NCBI RefSeq assembly: GCF_042646125.1
Contig: NZ_JBHRSW010000023.1
Span: 1-64,000 of the forward strand
Direction: 5' to 3'
DNA length: 64,000 bases
From: Glaciecola flavus
GTDB taxonomy: Bacteria > Pseudomonadota > Gammaproteobacteria > Enterobacterales > Alteromonadaceae
This document shows positions 17,693 through 27,071 of the stretch, piece by piece (position 1 is the stretch's first letter; each line of letters opens with the position of its first letter). The notes under the pieces are model-generated. The model was not told the DNA's origin and ran no database searches. It saw only the letters and a list, made by a program, of their open reading frames with translations. The position numbers and the translations under genes are program-made.

Positions 17693-19062
17693 TGTTTTGT
17701 CTCTGTATTTGTGTCGATTTCGATCTGCCATTCATGTTGTCCAATAGCAAGTGAGGGCTCGTTGATAACCGTGCCGGATTTGGGGTCGCTAAGGACAAAG
17801 TTAAGGCCTTGGGGGAGAGTAAAATTGAGTGGGTGCTTAAGTTCGTCTTTGTTTCCCAGCAACGCATATTGCAAATGTAATTTGTTTTGACCACTGCCAA
17901 CACTCGTGAGCGAGTAACTTTGCCCTTCTTGCTCAAAAACAATTGTCGGTTGTGGCGCAGCAGAATATTTAATCAGGCGGCACTGGCTTTCTGAAGAAAT
18001 ACCCAATACCTTTGGATATTTAAATAACCATGTGCCTAATGGAATACTGGCATCTCTGCCACGTCGTTCGACATTGGGACCCACATTGAGTAAATCGCCT
18101 GACCATGCCCCCACAATCTGACATGTTTTGGTATTAAAGGCAAAGTTGAGCTTATTAGGGTGACCCACAGCAATGGAATTGGCGGGCAAGTCGACAATTT
18201 TCTTTCTGACAATCTTAGCCTTTGTGTTCGACAAAACAGGCACTTTAGTTTGTGCCATAAAACGCTTACCGCTTTCAGATACGGCAAATAACTTTTGTGT
18301 CACGCTTTCGTTGACTATGTACATGTCTAATTTGGGTGTCGCTGCTCTTTCGTGCCTGACTCTGAAAAAACGCAAGGTGACGTTGTGTTTACCTTGAGCA
18401 ATCGGCCATAATCGGCGTTGCCAACGATTGACGGCTGGCTCGACCGCTTTGCCGTTAATTTCTAGCTCTATTCGGTGTCGTTTGACCGCCGCAGCGAAGA
18501 GATAAGTGGGTTGTGTTATTGGGTTGTGCAAAATACCACTATATTCAATGATGTAATACGGCGCTTCAGGAATACTAAAATCAATGAGGTTATCGCGTGC
18601 CACGCCTGTTTTTGTTGGTGCCATGCTTGGGTCAAATTGGTATTCGACAGTATTCGGGGCTTCATCTACGGCATAGATTTTGTAACTCAGTTTACTAAAG
18701 CCTTGACGTTGAGATTGGATATACTGCGCGACGTTTTTTATCTCCTCGGTACTAAGCATATGTTTGAATGCCGGCATACCCGCATTTGGAAACCCCTGAC
18801 TGATGTTGTTAATGAGTGCTGTTGTGCTGTCTCCATGCACCCACTCTTCGTCCTTTAGGTTAAATCCCGCACCGCCGGATAAGTCTTTAGCATGACAAGC
18901 CGCACAAATTTTATCGTAGGTCGCTTTTCCTGCTGCCAAAATATCTGTGTTAGTCGAAGCGAAGGTTGACATGCTGCAAACCAACAGTGCGCAACTAAGC
19001 ACCACTCCGTGTGAGATATTCACTGATTTTTTGAATGCGATCGTGAAAAAAAGTAATGACAA
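17689..19062 (-). CDS. Secreted c-type cytochrome with C-terminal beta-sandwich domain
   Basis: 457 residues. Signal peptide to about residue 36, then one class I cytochrome c domain (about 40-120) with heme-binding CAACH and a distal Met in NAGMPAF. The remaining ~330 residues are strand-rich without a motif I recognise, perhaps a carbohydrate-binding or PA14-like region. First gene of the cytochrome, beta-propeller and halogenase operon; coupled to the next gene by an ATGA overlap. The long C-terminal extension is unusual for a simple electron carrier. Confidence 0.82.
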   Translation of the reverse strand: MSLLFFTIAFKKSVNISHGVVLSCALLVCSMSTFASTNTDILAAGKATYDKICAACHAKDLSGGAGFNLKDEEWVHGDSTTALINNISQGFPNAGMPAFKHMLSTEEIKNVAQYIQSQRQGFSKLSYKIYAVDEAPNTVEYQFDPSMAPTKTGVARDNLIDFSIPEAPYYIIEYSGILHNPITQPTYLFAAAVKRHRIELEINGKAVEPAVNRWQRRLWPIAQGKHNVTLRFFRVRHERAATPKLDMYIVNESVTQKLFAVSESGKRFMAQTKVPVLSNTKAKIVRKKIVDLPANSIAVGHPNKLNFAFNTKTCQIVGAWSGDLLNVGPNVERRGRDASIPLGTWLFKYPKVLGISSESQCRLIKYSAAPQPTIVFEQEGQSYSLTSVGSGQNKLHLQYALLGNKDELKHPLNFTLPQGLNFVLSDPKSGTVINEPSLAIGQHEWQIEIDTNTETKQ

Positions 19063-19126
19063 TTTTCGCGCCCTAGATGTTAATTTTTTGCTAAATTGTA
19101 ATTTAATTATTGTAAATATGATGCAA

Positions 19127-19145
19127 ATGTTTAACTGGTAAACAT
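19127..19145. promoter_or_regulatory. Short palindrome in the divergent promoter region
   Basis: ATGTTTA (19127-19133) and TAAACAT (19139-19145) form a 7-nt inverted repeat with a 5-nt spacer. It lies between the divergent cytochrome (start 19062) and Sde182-like (start 19201) genes. The spacing suits a dimeric regulator, but no partner is identified. Confidence 0.35.
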
Positions 19146-19200
19146 GACAAATTCGGCGATGTTGTGTTTTTAATAAGCGACGCTTGTAAGGAAATATAAG

Positions 19201-20448
19201 ATGAAAGTGCTATTGGTATTGCTAAGTATTGCGATTTTTTCAGCCCCAGTATTGGCTAATAAACCTAATGTCTGGGTGATCAGTGATATTTGCGATCCGT
19301 CTGACCGCAGAAAAGGTGGTCATCCTAAAATGGATCCCGATGACATCGTATCTATGGCTTCGCTATTGCTGTCTGCGAACAAGTTTCATATCGAGAACAT
19401 AGTTGTCGCTTCTCGCCCTGGTACAGTAAAAGATCCTATCCCTTTTATGCGTGAAACCTTTGTCGAAGCATATGAGCATGATATCAAAGGCATGAATAAA
19501 CGCTTCCCAGGATTTCAAGACACCATTCCTTTTACTTGGTCTTCGATAACACAGGGCGAACGTGGCGTGCAGTTCAACCCCGATGGTGATTATCGCGATA
19601 TCTCAGCCTATTCGTCTATTGTTTCGTTACGCGACTACGCTAAAAACAACGAAGTTTATGTATTGTCATGGGGGCCGCTAACTGAGTCTGCGATCCTTGT
19701 TAAGCATTTACTTACTCACGAAGATTATCGCACCCTAAACAATCTTAATTTTATTTCGCATTGGACTAAATCATACCTTAGTAGTTACGTAAAAGACGGT
19801 GGAAAACAATATCCATTCAGGGTGTCAAATTGTCGTGGTGATTATAAGGCTTGTACGTTTTTGCACGACGCAGCGCAGGCTCATGATTCGGTGAAGTTGA
19901 TGGAGTTGGGAGCAACAGGTCAGCGCGGCTTAGTCGATGGTACCAAGGGCTACAAAAACATCCTATTATTTGAAAACAGCCGGCTAGGACAGATATTTTT
20001 ACGCGGTAAAGCCTTCAATTTTACGCCTGATCAAAGTGACGCAGCGACGCACTGGGTTCTATCAGGGGAGCATGGTATTGGTTTGGAAGACTATGCGTGG
20101 GATGGCAGTTTAAATGAGCAACAAGAAACCAAAATTCGCGATGCGTTTTTGTCTAACGCTGAAGCCATGATGGATGATTTACTGGCGCGCGCCCATGCTG
20201 CGAATTCTGATGTTTTTGCAAAATCAATGGTGGCGCAGCACTATACTTATGTTTACAACAAGAATGATAAGTATGGCATTTACACCCCTTATGACACTGC
20301 TTACAAAATTTATGATGTGAATGACAACTTAGTACAATCCGGCAATGTGGAGTTTGGCGCAAACCGAATCAAACTACCAATTAAAGAAGAAGGGTATTAC
20401 AAGGTTGAGTTGTTTTATCCTGGCAATACCTTAACTTTTAGCCTTTAG
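19201..20448 (+). CDS. DUF1593 / Sde182-like secreted nucleoside-hydrolase-fold protein
   Basis: 415 residues. Signal peptide at 1-19 (cleavage after VLA). The mature protein begins NVWVISDICDPSDRRKGG, with an Asp-containing start and GHPKMDPDDIVSMASLLL like the metal-binding DxDDxxA pattern of nucleoside hydrolases. Proteins of this family (Sde182 of Saccharophagus) were first noted as cellulose-binding; the reaction is not established. It diverges from the cytochrome operon and ends 10 bp before the convergent chemoreceptor gene. Confidence 0.8.
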   Translation: MKVLLVLLSIAIFSAPVLANKPNVWVISDICDPSDRRKGGHPKMDPDDIVSMASLLLSANKFHIENIVVASRPGTVKDPIPFMRETFVEAYEHDIKGMNKRFPGFQDTIPFTWSSITQGERGVQFNPDGDYRDISAYSSIVSLRDYAKNNEVYVLSWGPLTESAILVKHLLTHEDYRTLNNLNFISHWTKSYLSSYVKDGGKQYPFRVSNCRGDYKACTFLHDAAQAHDSVKLMELGATGQRGLVDGTKGYKNILLFENSRLGQIFLRGKAFNFTPDQSDAATHWVLSGEHGIGLEDYAWDGSLNEQQETKIRDAFLSNAEAMMDDLLARAHAANSDVFAKSMVAQHYTYVYNKNDKYGIYTPYDTAYKIYDVNDNLVQSGNVEFGANRIKLPIKEEGYYKVELFYPGNTLTFSL

Positions 20449-20458
20449 AGCGCTAAGT

Positions 20459-22210
20459 TTAGCCTTTGTCACTCATATAGCTGGCTAGTTGATCAACGTG
20501 CCCTTTGGTTTCGTCAATTAGGGCACTGATTTCTTTTGCTGATTCGGTGGTGCTTTTGGCAAGGTTTCTTACTTCATCGGCTACAACAGCGAAACCGCGT
20601 CCAGCTTCCCCTGCGCGCGCGGATTCGATAGCAGCATTTAGCGCGAGTAAGTTGGTTTGATCAGAAATCCCGTTAATAGATTGAATAATACTACCAATTC
20701 GATCTAACACTTGGGACATGGCGCCATGTGTTTGAGATATCACGGCGTTTCTTTCTGAAACATCCGAGCCAAACATTAAAATTTTATTCATGACGTTTTC
20801 CGCATCCATTACTGGCGAGATTGCGACATCTAGTCGTATACTCGCGCCGTTTGTGAGCGCTAAGGTTAGCTCGGTGTTGATTATCTTGCCGGCTTGAATA
20901 TGTTCCCATTGTTCTGAACTGAGGTGTTCAGAGAGCAGGCCTACCTTGCTTTTTAATTGCGCCACATCATTTGTGTCGCAAGCGTTTGTTGCCAATTTAT
21001 TCGCGAAAGTCAGTTGCCCATCTGGAGAAAATTCCATAACTATGTTGCTTTGGCTGACCGCGTTGAGGCGCACGTCATTTTCGAGTGCTTGTTTTTTTGT
21101 TTCATCGATGTTGGCTTGGATAGAAATAAATTTGCTCAACTTTCCATTTTTATCGAAGACGGGATTGATCGCTAGACTGATCCAATATGCGTTTCCCTTG
21201 TTGTCGTAATTGAGGATTTCGTCATAGAACGCTTTTTGTTGCGATAGCTTTTCCCTGATGCGTTTTTTAGTTTCAGGGCAGGTGTGTTTTCCTTGAAGTA
21301 TTTCCCCTGGTTTTTTACCTTTTACATCTTCAAAACGATAACCAGTGAGCTTGGTGAAGCCTGGGTTTATGTACTCGATGTTTTCGTTTGCATCAGTGAT
21401 GATTACAGAATTGTCGGTTTCGTTGGCGACTAGAGACATCGTGGCGAAGGCTTCATTCTTGAGCTTTTCTTCTGTGATGTCTTTGACAAAAGCGGTATAA
21501 AGAATTTTTCCGCCGCTTTTAACTTTTGATAGTGACAGGTTTGCCCACAGTGATCGTCCATCGAATGTCTCGATTTGGATGTCTCGAGATGTGCCGACAA
21601 TTTTATCTACGCCGGTATCTCGGTTGGCATTGACTAACGAATCATGCTTGGCTTGAATACTCTGAGGCACGAGTATTTTGACGTTTTTTCCTATCACTTC
21701 CTCTCTGTTGATCCCCCAGAGTGTCTCGGCTGCTCTATTGAAAAAAATCACATGGTTGTTTTCATCAATCGTGACGACAGCATCGATACATTGTTCAAGT
21801 GTTTGGTCAATTCTATCAATGGCTTCTTTTTGTTTGGTAATGTCTTTAATAAAGGCGGTGTAATGAATTTTACCGTCAATGTGCACTTTAGACAAAGCTA
21901 GGTTGCACCATACATTGCTGCCATCTTTACGTGGAAGTTGAATATCTCGTGACGTGCCGACAATTTTGTTTTCACCCGTTTGTCGATTGCTGTTCACAAA
22001 ATCGTCATGTTTAGATTGGATGTCGATGGGCACCAGCATTTTGACGTTTTTACCGATGACTTCGCTTTTTTTGTAACCCCACAATAACTCGGCCGCTTGG
22101 TTAAACAGGGTGACATGATTATTTTCATCGATACTCACAACAGCATCGATAGCTTGCTCTAGAATAGTATTTTCGGTTGCTGTCCTTGCAGAAAATAAAC
22201 GCTTTAACAT
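20459..22210 (-). CDS. Soluble multi-PAS methyl-accepting chemotaxis protein
   Basis: 583 residues without a transmembrane segment. Four PAS domains are seen at about 15-130, 136-250, 255-375 and 380-490. The first two are near copies (both contain AVV-IDENNHV and EVIGKNVK-LVP), indicating recent internal duplication. The C-terminal ~85 residues are a minimal MCP tip with the hairpin DQTNLLALNAAIESARAGEAGRGFAVVADEVR. No HAMP domain. Probably a cytoplasmic sensor of redox state or a small ligand feeding CheA; the ligand is not predictable. Confidence 0.9.
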   Translation of the reverse strand: MLKRLFSARTATENTILEQAIDAVVSIDENNHVTLFNQAAELLWGYKKSEVIGKNVKMLVPIDIQSKHDDFVNSNRQTGENKIVGTSRDIQLPRKDGSNVWCNLALSKVHIDGKIHYTAFIKDITKQKEAIDRIDQTLEQCIDAVVTIDENNHVIFFNRAAETLWGINREEVIGKNVKILVPQSIQAKHDSLVNANRDTGVDKIVGTSRDIQIETFDGRSLWANLSLSKVKSGGKILYTAFVKDITEEKLKNEAFATMSLVANETDNSVIITDANENIEYINPGFTKLTGYRFEDVKGKKPGEILQGKHTCPETKKRIREKLSQQKAFYDEILNYDNKGNAYWISLAINPVFDKNGKLSKFISIQANIDETKKQALENDVRLNAVSQSNIVMEFSPDGQLTFANKLATNACDTNDVAQLKSKVGLLSEHLSSEQWEHIQAGKIINTELTLALTNGASIRLDVAISPVMDAENVMNKILMFGSDVSERNAVISQTHGAMSQVLDRIGSIIQSINGISDQTNLLALNAAIESARAGEAGRGFAVVADEVRNLAKSTTESAKEISALIDETKGHVDQLASYMSDKG

Positions 22211-22417
22211 AATAAAAAACCTTAAAATAAACGCTTTTATAGCTGTCGCCGTTTAACCGCTCGATAAGCTGTGTATCGGCACGGCTTAAATTTGCTGAAC
22301 CCTCAAAAATTGAATAGAAAAGGGTAGAAGACCCTAACAGTGCGAGCCCGCTAGGATTCGATTTCTTTATCGTGCAGGCTCAAACGTGCGCTTATTCATT
22401 CCTTTTACCGCAGGCAC

Positions 22418-23200
22418 TTACTTTTGAGACACGCTATTGGGCATGTAAATTGAGGCCCATGCTATCAATGATGTGGCGACATATTCCGCTGCGCCAGGTT
22501 GAAACAGCAGATGATCGGCTTTGTCAAGTGACAAAAAACTTTTGGGGTGTTTCGCTGCCATAAAAATCTCCGCAGCATGCTCAATACTTACGGTGTCGTC
22601 TGTCGCACTGTGACAGATGAGGAGCGGTTTTTTTAGTGAGCCTAACGTTTCGAGAACATTTTGATTTCTGGCGTCGTCTAAAAACTGTTTTTTCATTTTA
22701 AAAGTGCGCCCTGCGAGGCTGACTTCTGCCTCACCTTCTTGTTCTATGGCATCGAGTTGCGCGCCAAATTGTTTTTCAATATTTGTCGCATTTGAAGGCG
22801 AACCTATCGTTACTACTACTTTTGCTTCGGGTACTTGCTTTGCCGCCAACAGTGTTGCTGTGCCACCCAGGGAGTGACCTATCATGAGTGCAGGCGCTTG
22901 AAAATATGTTCGCATGTAATTGGCTGCGGCAATCAGATCCTGCACGTTGGAGCTAAAATTGGTGTTCGAAAATTCGCCTTCACTTTGGCCAATGCCGGTG
23001 AAGTCAAATCGCAATACAGCAATACCGTTTTCATTGAGTGCCTGCGCTATTTTATTTGCTGGTTTTAATTCTTTTCCACAGGTAAAGCAATGCGCGAATA
23101 GGGCATAGGCTTTAATGTCAGCATTGGGTAAATCCAGTCTCGCCGCAAGTTCAAAACCTTGTGAACCTGTAAAGGTAATTTTTTGCATCGTTTGTTCCAT
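22418..23200 (-). CDS. Alpha/beta hydrolase
   Basis: 260 residues. GHSLGG holds the nucleophile Ser, with RFDFTGIGQSEGE upstream, HSATDDT as the acid region and the final His in DKADHLLF. The sequence resembles the hydrolase half of bifunctional hydrolase/OsmC proteins, but no OsmC part follows. The first Met of the mature family sequence may be residue 5 (MQKITFTG). Substrate unknown; cytoplasmic. Monocistronic by appearance. Confidence 0.85.
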   Translation of the reverse strand: MEQTMQKITFTGSQGFELAARLDLPNADIKAYALFAHCFTCGKELKPANKIAQALNENGIAVLRFDFTGIGQSEGEFSNTNFSSNVQDLIAAANYMRTYFQAPALMIGHSLGGTATLLAAKQVPEAKVVVTIGSPSNATNIEKQFGAQLDAIEQEGEAEVSLAGRTFKMKKQFLDDARNQNVLETLGSLKKPLLICHSATDDTVSIEHAAEIFMAAKHPKSFLSLDKADHLLFQPGAAEYVATSLIAWASIYMPNSVSQK

Positions 23201-23218
23201 AGCTAATTCGATTTTGTT

Positions 23219-23240
23219 AGGGTCTGTTGACCTTTGGTTT
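23219..23240. repeat. Copy of a dispersed AGGGTCTGTTGACC repeat
   Basis: The sequence reading AGGGTCTGTTGACCTTTGGT here recurs, reverse-complemented with one change, inside the hairpin at 30516-30550, and its first half recurs at the end of the AraC gene (about 61557-61572). It lies just upstream of the alpha/beta hydrolase start. Its nature is unknown. Confidence 0.5.
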
Positions 23241-23380
23241 GGACAATAAACTTAATTTTGAAAGTATTCAATGAGTAGCGGAGGCTGGAATAGTGAGTAA
23301 GGATTTATTTGCAGCCACAAAGAAGTGTGGCTGCATGTTGAAAAGTGTATATTTAATACAACTTAAGCGTACTGAGGTGT

Positions 23381-24067
23381 TTACTGGTACCTAAATTGTT
23401 GGCTTGTAGCGTTATTATTACAGGTCGTTTGAACCAGTTTTACACCGTTTTGTGTACCATTTCCTTGTGCAGTTAGGCATTTATTGCTGTTGCGGTTTTG
23501 CAATTGGAACCAGCCCCCACCTCTATTCACTGTTCTGAATTGGAATAGATTGTTATCAAAACAGCTCCATTGCAATAGTTCCGCATTGTTTGCAGTTGAG
23601 CCACCCGCAATGCCCACGCACTTGTTGTGTTTGGTCTTTATTTCATACCAACCGGAGCCTTTTGATACAAAGCTAAAATCTTGATTGGTGTTGTTGGAGC
23701 CGCATGCCCATTGTTGAATCTTAGCACCATTGTTTGCCGAACCTGCACTCAAATCTGCACAACGATTACTATGACGCAGCTTCAATGAAGTCGCCGAAGA
23801 TGGCGGCGTGACGCCACTGCCTGTATTGGTGTTGTTGTCAGAGTTGTTATTACTTGCAACTGGCTTATATACCCGTACCCAATCGATCCAGTAGATATTT
23901 TTATTGCTCGAGTCACTTAGTTCTGCTGCTGTTGGAATGATACCCGCGTCAGTGCGCCATGATTGCTGTTCCATGTTAATGATAAGGTGCATAGGTTTAC
24001 TTAAACCGGTATCTTTAGAATAGTTGTACTTATCAATGACATTAAAGCTTGTATTGTGGCGTTCGAT
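23381..24067 (-). pseudogene. 3' part of the interrupted GH16 agarase, with a ricin-type (CBM13) lectin domain
   Basis: This stretch is in the same frame as the agarase ORF upstream and separated from it only by one TGA (24068-24070). It first completes the GH16 fold (KPMHLIINMEQQSWRTDAG, then NIYWIDWVRVYKP), then has a Ser/Asn/Thr linker and a beta-trefoil of three repeats with QxW-like motifs (IQQWACG, LLQWSCF, LVQTTC). An ATG at 23992 could start translation, but the product would lack a signal peptide and the active site. It belongs to one gene of 24811-23381 with a nonsense mutation. Confidence 0.8.
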
Positions 24068-24811
24068 TCAACCATTTTGATTTCGGTATGAATACGAGTA
24101 TTTGTCTAAGGTTCTGACCCAACGCCCGTTGATGTAGTACTCCAAGTGCCAAGGATCACGCCAATATACGCCAATTGTGACAAAGCCATTCCGCCAGTTA
24201 CTTCTGCCACTTTCCCAATACCATGTGCCAAATACATTTTCTTCGTCCCGGGGTTGGTAGTCTAAAAACGGGTCAAAACTGTGATCAAGCATATGGTGAC
24301 TAAGGTGAATGCGTTCATCAAACCACTCTTGCCCAGGGCGGCTACTTGGATACGTTTCCAATACGTCAATTTCCTCATTGGAATCAGCACTTAACATCCA
24401 AAAGTTATTTGCAGTAGTGAGATCTGATAGTTTTACTCTAGCCTCTACATAAACCGGATACTGCACGGTTTGTTTTGAGGTAATACTACCCATTAAAATT
24501 TTATCACTACCGGGTTTTTGATGAGCCTGAATAGCAAGCAAATCACCATTTGACCAAACATGACCTGGGTTCCATTCGGTCAAAGATGGCCCAGTCCATG
24601 GGTTTATAAAGCCTTCTTTCCAGCGTGTGGTAAATTGCGACGGCCTATTGTTATATGATGAACTGTAGTTGAAATCATCGGAAATAGATTGGAGCTGCCA
24701 AGTTTTCCCTTGTCCAGGATTTGCAGGGACAGGAATGCCGTCCCATTCAGCAGCGATAGAGTGTGTGCTAATAGCGGCACTCGTTACTAAAAGTAAAGTT
24801 GCCAGTTTCAT
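24068..24811 (-). pseudogene. 5' part of a secreted GH16 beta-agarase-like enzyme, ended by an in-frame TGA
   Basis: 247 residues. Signal peptide at 1-21 (cleavage after SIAA). The GH16 catalytic motif is NEEIDVLETY with Glu147 as nucleophile, Asp149, and Glu152 as acid/base; WKEGFINPWTGP and NNFWMLSAD also fit beta-agarases. Translation stops after YRNQNG at TGA 24068-24070, before the last GH16 strands, while the next codons in frame continue the domain. Causes could be a real nonsense mutation, a sequencing error or readthrough. A beta-agarase hydrolyses beta-1,4 bonds in agarose outside the cell. Confidence 0.85.
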
Positions 24812-25106
24812 AGTGTCTCCTAACTTGTGCGATGGTTGAACGTTGTTGTAATACTATTAAAGTAAACAAATTAATGTTAACAATTTACATATATTACAAT
24901 TAATTAACATGTCACAAATTTTTACAAAAATCCAAACTTTTTATGGATTGCTTGTTAAATAAACAAAAAAGTTTGGCTGTTTACACTTTAGTATATGAAA
25001 AATAGGTGAAAATATTTTTGTTAGTATGGATGATGCTAGGTTATTTCGACTTGAAATTACGCGATGGCGTTTTCGAATTAAGAACAGTATGTGTTAAAAA
25101 TAACAA
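24812..25106. other. AT-rich intergenic region, no gene seen
   Basis: About 295 bp between the agarase start and the end of the glycosyltransferase gene. Very AT rich, with several TTAACA/TGTTAA-type half-sites near 24866-24910, probably the agarase promoter region. No ORF or RNA gene recognised. Confidence 0.5.
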
Positions 25107-26189
25107 TTAATTTACAAAATTCGTGAGTCTTTTTTTGACTTCAGGTGGAAATACTACATGTTGCCATAGGCGTTGACAGATATTTTCAGCTTTTGCCCAA
25201 TTGCCTTCTGCAATCCAATCGACAAATGCACTGCAGTCAGAAGGGTAATCAATTTTTACGCCTTTTTTAACTTGTAGCCATTCATCAATTTCTTCGGCAT
25301 TGAGTGAATGAATCACATCGCACAAACCAAGTGATTTTAGTGTATAGGCATTTGAAAGCTGCTCGTACTGACGTTGTAAAGGCTTGACCAATAGCGGTTT
25401 GCCAATGCTCAAGCATTCTGTAGACAACTCGAAACCGCAATTGCTAATCACCCCTGAACAGTTGGACAAGTAATGCTTGAAAGCGGGTGTAGACAAAGGG
25501 TGCCAATCGATATTTTTGTCTTTTGCAATACTGGTTGCTTTTGGATGGAAGCAAACAAAACTGTATTCACTCAATGTTTGCAGTTGCTCGCGTATTGCAT
25601 GGATGTTTTCAAAGGGGAGATAAACAAGAATAAACGCATTTTTACTGCTATTCACTGTAGATTGGTGCACAAGGTCTTTGGCGACAAAAGGAGGAATAAT
25701 ATTGTAGCCAAAATGATACCAATGTGTCCCTAAACTGTGATCCGTGGGGGCAAAATGTTTTGTAATAAGTTTGTCCATTGCACCTTGCTGCTGTTTCGGC
25801 ACATGATAAAGATAAGCAGCTTGATGGCTGACAGACAATGAAGGCACGCCTGCCAATTTGGCAGCCCACGCAGTTACTGGTTCAAAGTCATTGATCACGA
25901 GATCGTAGTCTTTTATGACTAAGCTTCTGACTTCTTTTACAAAAGAGAATAAATTGTTTTCTGTGAGCGTTTTACGGTGTTGTATTCGACCGTTGTTGGT
26001 ACTAAAAGTTAAGCCTCTTGCACTGCGGTAATTGCCAAAAGGTTCCATATCAAAGTAGTCACCTTTGTCGCGCCCCGTAAAAAAATAATCTACCTGAATG
26101 TCTTGTTTTGAACATAGGCCTTTTGCCAAATGCCTTGCGCGCGTAATGTGTCCATTCCCTGTGCCTTGCACACCATACAATATCCGCAT
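25107..26189 (-). CDS. Glycosyltransferase of the MJ1255/VC2487 type (GT-B fold)
   Basis: 360 residues. Starts MRILYGVQGTGNGHITRARH, the glycine-rich signature of this family related to UDP-glycosyltransferase/MurG folds. The C-terminal half has SNCGFELSTECLSIGKPLLV, the nucleotide-sugar binding region. The acceptor is unknown; neighbours suggest a cell-envelope lipid or glycan. It follows the PAP2 phosphatase gene by 5 bp on the same strand, so the pair forms an operon. Confidence 0.85.
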   Translation of the reverse strand: MRILYGVQGTGNGHITRARHLAKGLCSKQDIQVDYFFTGRDKGDYFDMEPFGNYRSARGLTFSTNNGRIQHRKTLTENNLFSFVKEVRSLVIKDYDLVINDFEPVTAWAAKLAGVPSLSVSHQAAYLYHVPKQQQGAMDKLITKHFAPTDHSLGTHWYHFGYNIIPPFVAKDLVHQSTVNSSKNAFILVYLPFENIHAIREQLQTLSEYSFVCFHPKATSIAKDKNIDWHPLSTPAFKHYLSNCSGVISNCGFELSTECLSIGKPLLVKPLQRQYEQLSNAYTLKSLGLCDVIHSLNAEEIDEWLQVKKGVKIDYPSDCSAFVDWIAEGNWAKAENICQRLWQHVVFPPEVKKRLTNFVN

Positions 26190-26194
26190 CTTGA

Positions 26195-26719
26195 TTAACC
26201 CAAAATATTAATACTCACCAGCGCAACTGCAGAACCTAGAGCCGCACCAATGATCGTATCTAGTGGAAAATGCACACGGAGCACGACACGTGAGATACCC
26301 ACTAGTGAAGCCCAAGTGTAAACAAGCACACCGACGGAGGGGTAAAAATGTGCGATGATGGTGGCCATTAAAAACGCCGCCGCAGTATGACCAGAGGGCA
26401 AGCTAAACTTGTCTGCGGGGATCACTATCGCATGAAAGTCGCGCAAAAGATCACACGGCCTAGCGCGTTTGAAGAGTCGTTTTAAAATGATATACATTGG
26501 AATTTCAAAGCTGTACGCGAGCAGGGCAGTATAAAAAAACAAAGCGCCATGTTGCTTATCGAGGTAGTAAAGGATGCCGGCTAGCACAAAATACAAATGG
26601 CCGTCACCGGTTTTTGATACCCACTTAAAAATAGGCATGACAATTCGCCTTTCTTGGCTAGATGTCTGGTTTGCAATCCATTCGAACACTTGCTGGTCTA
26701 AACTGGCGAGACGTTTCAT
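26195..26719 (-). CDS. PAP2-family membrane phosphatase
   Basis: 174 residues with about five transmembrane helices. The three catalytic motifs are visible: KRLFKRARP (motif 1), PSGHTAAAF (motif 2, catalytic His) and SRVVLRVHFPLD (motif 3). Such enzymes dephosphorylate phosphatidic acid, phosphatidylglycerophosphate or undecaprenyl pyrophosphate. Operon with the glycosyltransferase downstream suggests lipid-linked glycan or glycolipid metabolism. Confidence 0.92.
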   Translation of the reverse strand: MKRLASLDQQVFEWIANQTSSQERRIVMPIFKWVSKTGDGHLYFVLAGILYYLDKQHGALFFYTALLAYSFEIPMYIILKRLFKRARPCDLLRDFHAIVIPADKFSLPSGHTAAAFLMATIIAHFYPSVGVLVYTWASLVGISRVVLRVHFPLDTIIGAALGSAVALVSINILG

Positions 26720-26861
26720 ACGGGAACTTAATACTCTCGATGTTTACGCCACACCTTAATGCTGAATTATTAAACAATCGTGACAGTAATACTAAAGGAT
26801 TATGACAGTGTTTGATACTGGGTTAGATTTATACGCCCATCGCGAAAACGGCTATCCACAT

Positions 26862-26940
26862 CCAACAGAATTAAAATTTGTTTTTCATGGAGGAAAAACT
26901 AAAGCGTATATGGATATACTGGCAGCGATTTTGATACGTC
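26862..26940. repeat. Cruciform element B (decayed copy)
   Basis: The core here matches the core of the element at 37502-37643: hairpin GTTTTTC-atggag-GAAAAAC (26880-26899) and hairpin GTATAT-gg-ATATAC (26906-26919), followed by GGCAGCGATTTTGAT. The flanking arms show only weak complementarity, so the long stem has decayed. A 71-codon ORF over it (26802-27017) is most likely not a gene. The surrounding 26720-27071 region is otherwise without recognisable genes. Confidence 0.7.
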
Positions 26941-27071
26941 CAGGTGTGAAGGGTCGTTCCGCAATCCTTACCTTACTTGGAACATTGGTCTCAATATTTG
27001 TAGTTTACACTGAATAAAATTTAAACTAGTGTACGCAGTGTATGCACATAAAAACTCAGGAATGCCATTAA

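Noticed and set aside
22211..22417. Possible riboswitch upstream of the PAS chemoreceptor
   Set aside because: I could not fit the cyclic-di-GMP or another known riboswitch core to it.
22418..23200. Fused hydrolase/OsmC protein
   Set aside because: The ORF ends after the hydrolase domain and no OsmC sequence follows.
26802..27017. 71-codon ORF on the plus strand
   Set aside because: It lies over the core of a cruciform repeat whose other copy, near 37550, is interrupted in the matching frame; the reading frame is explained by the repeat.
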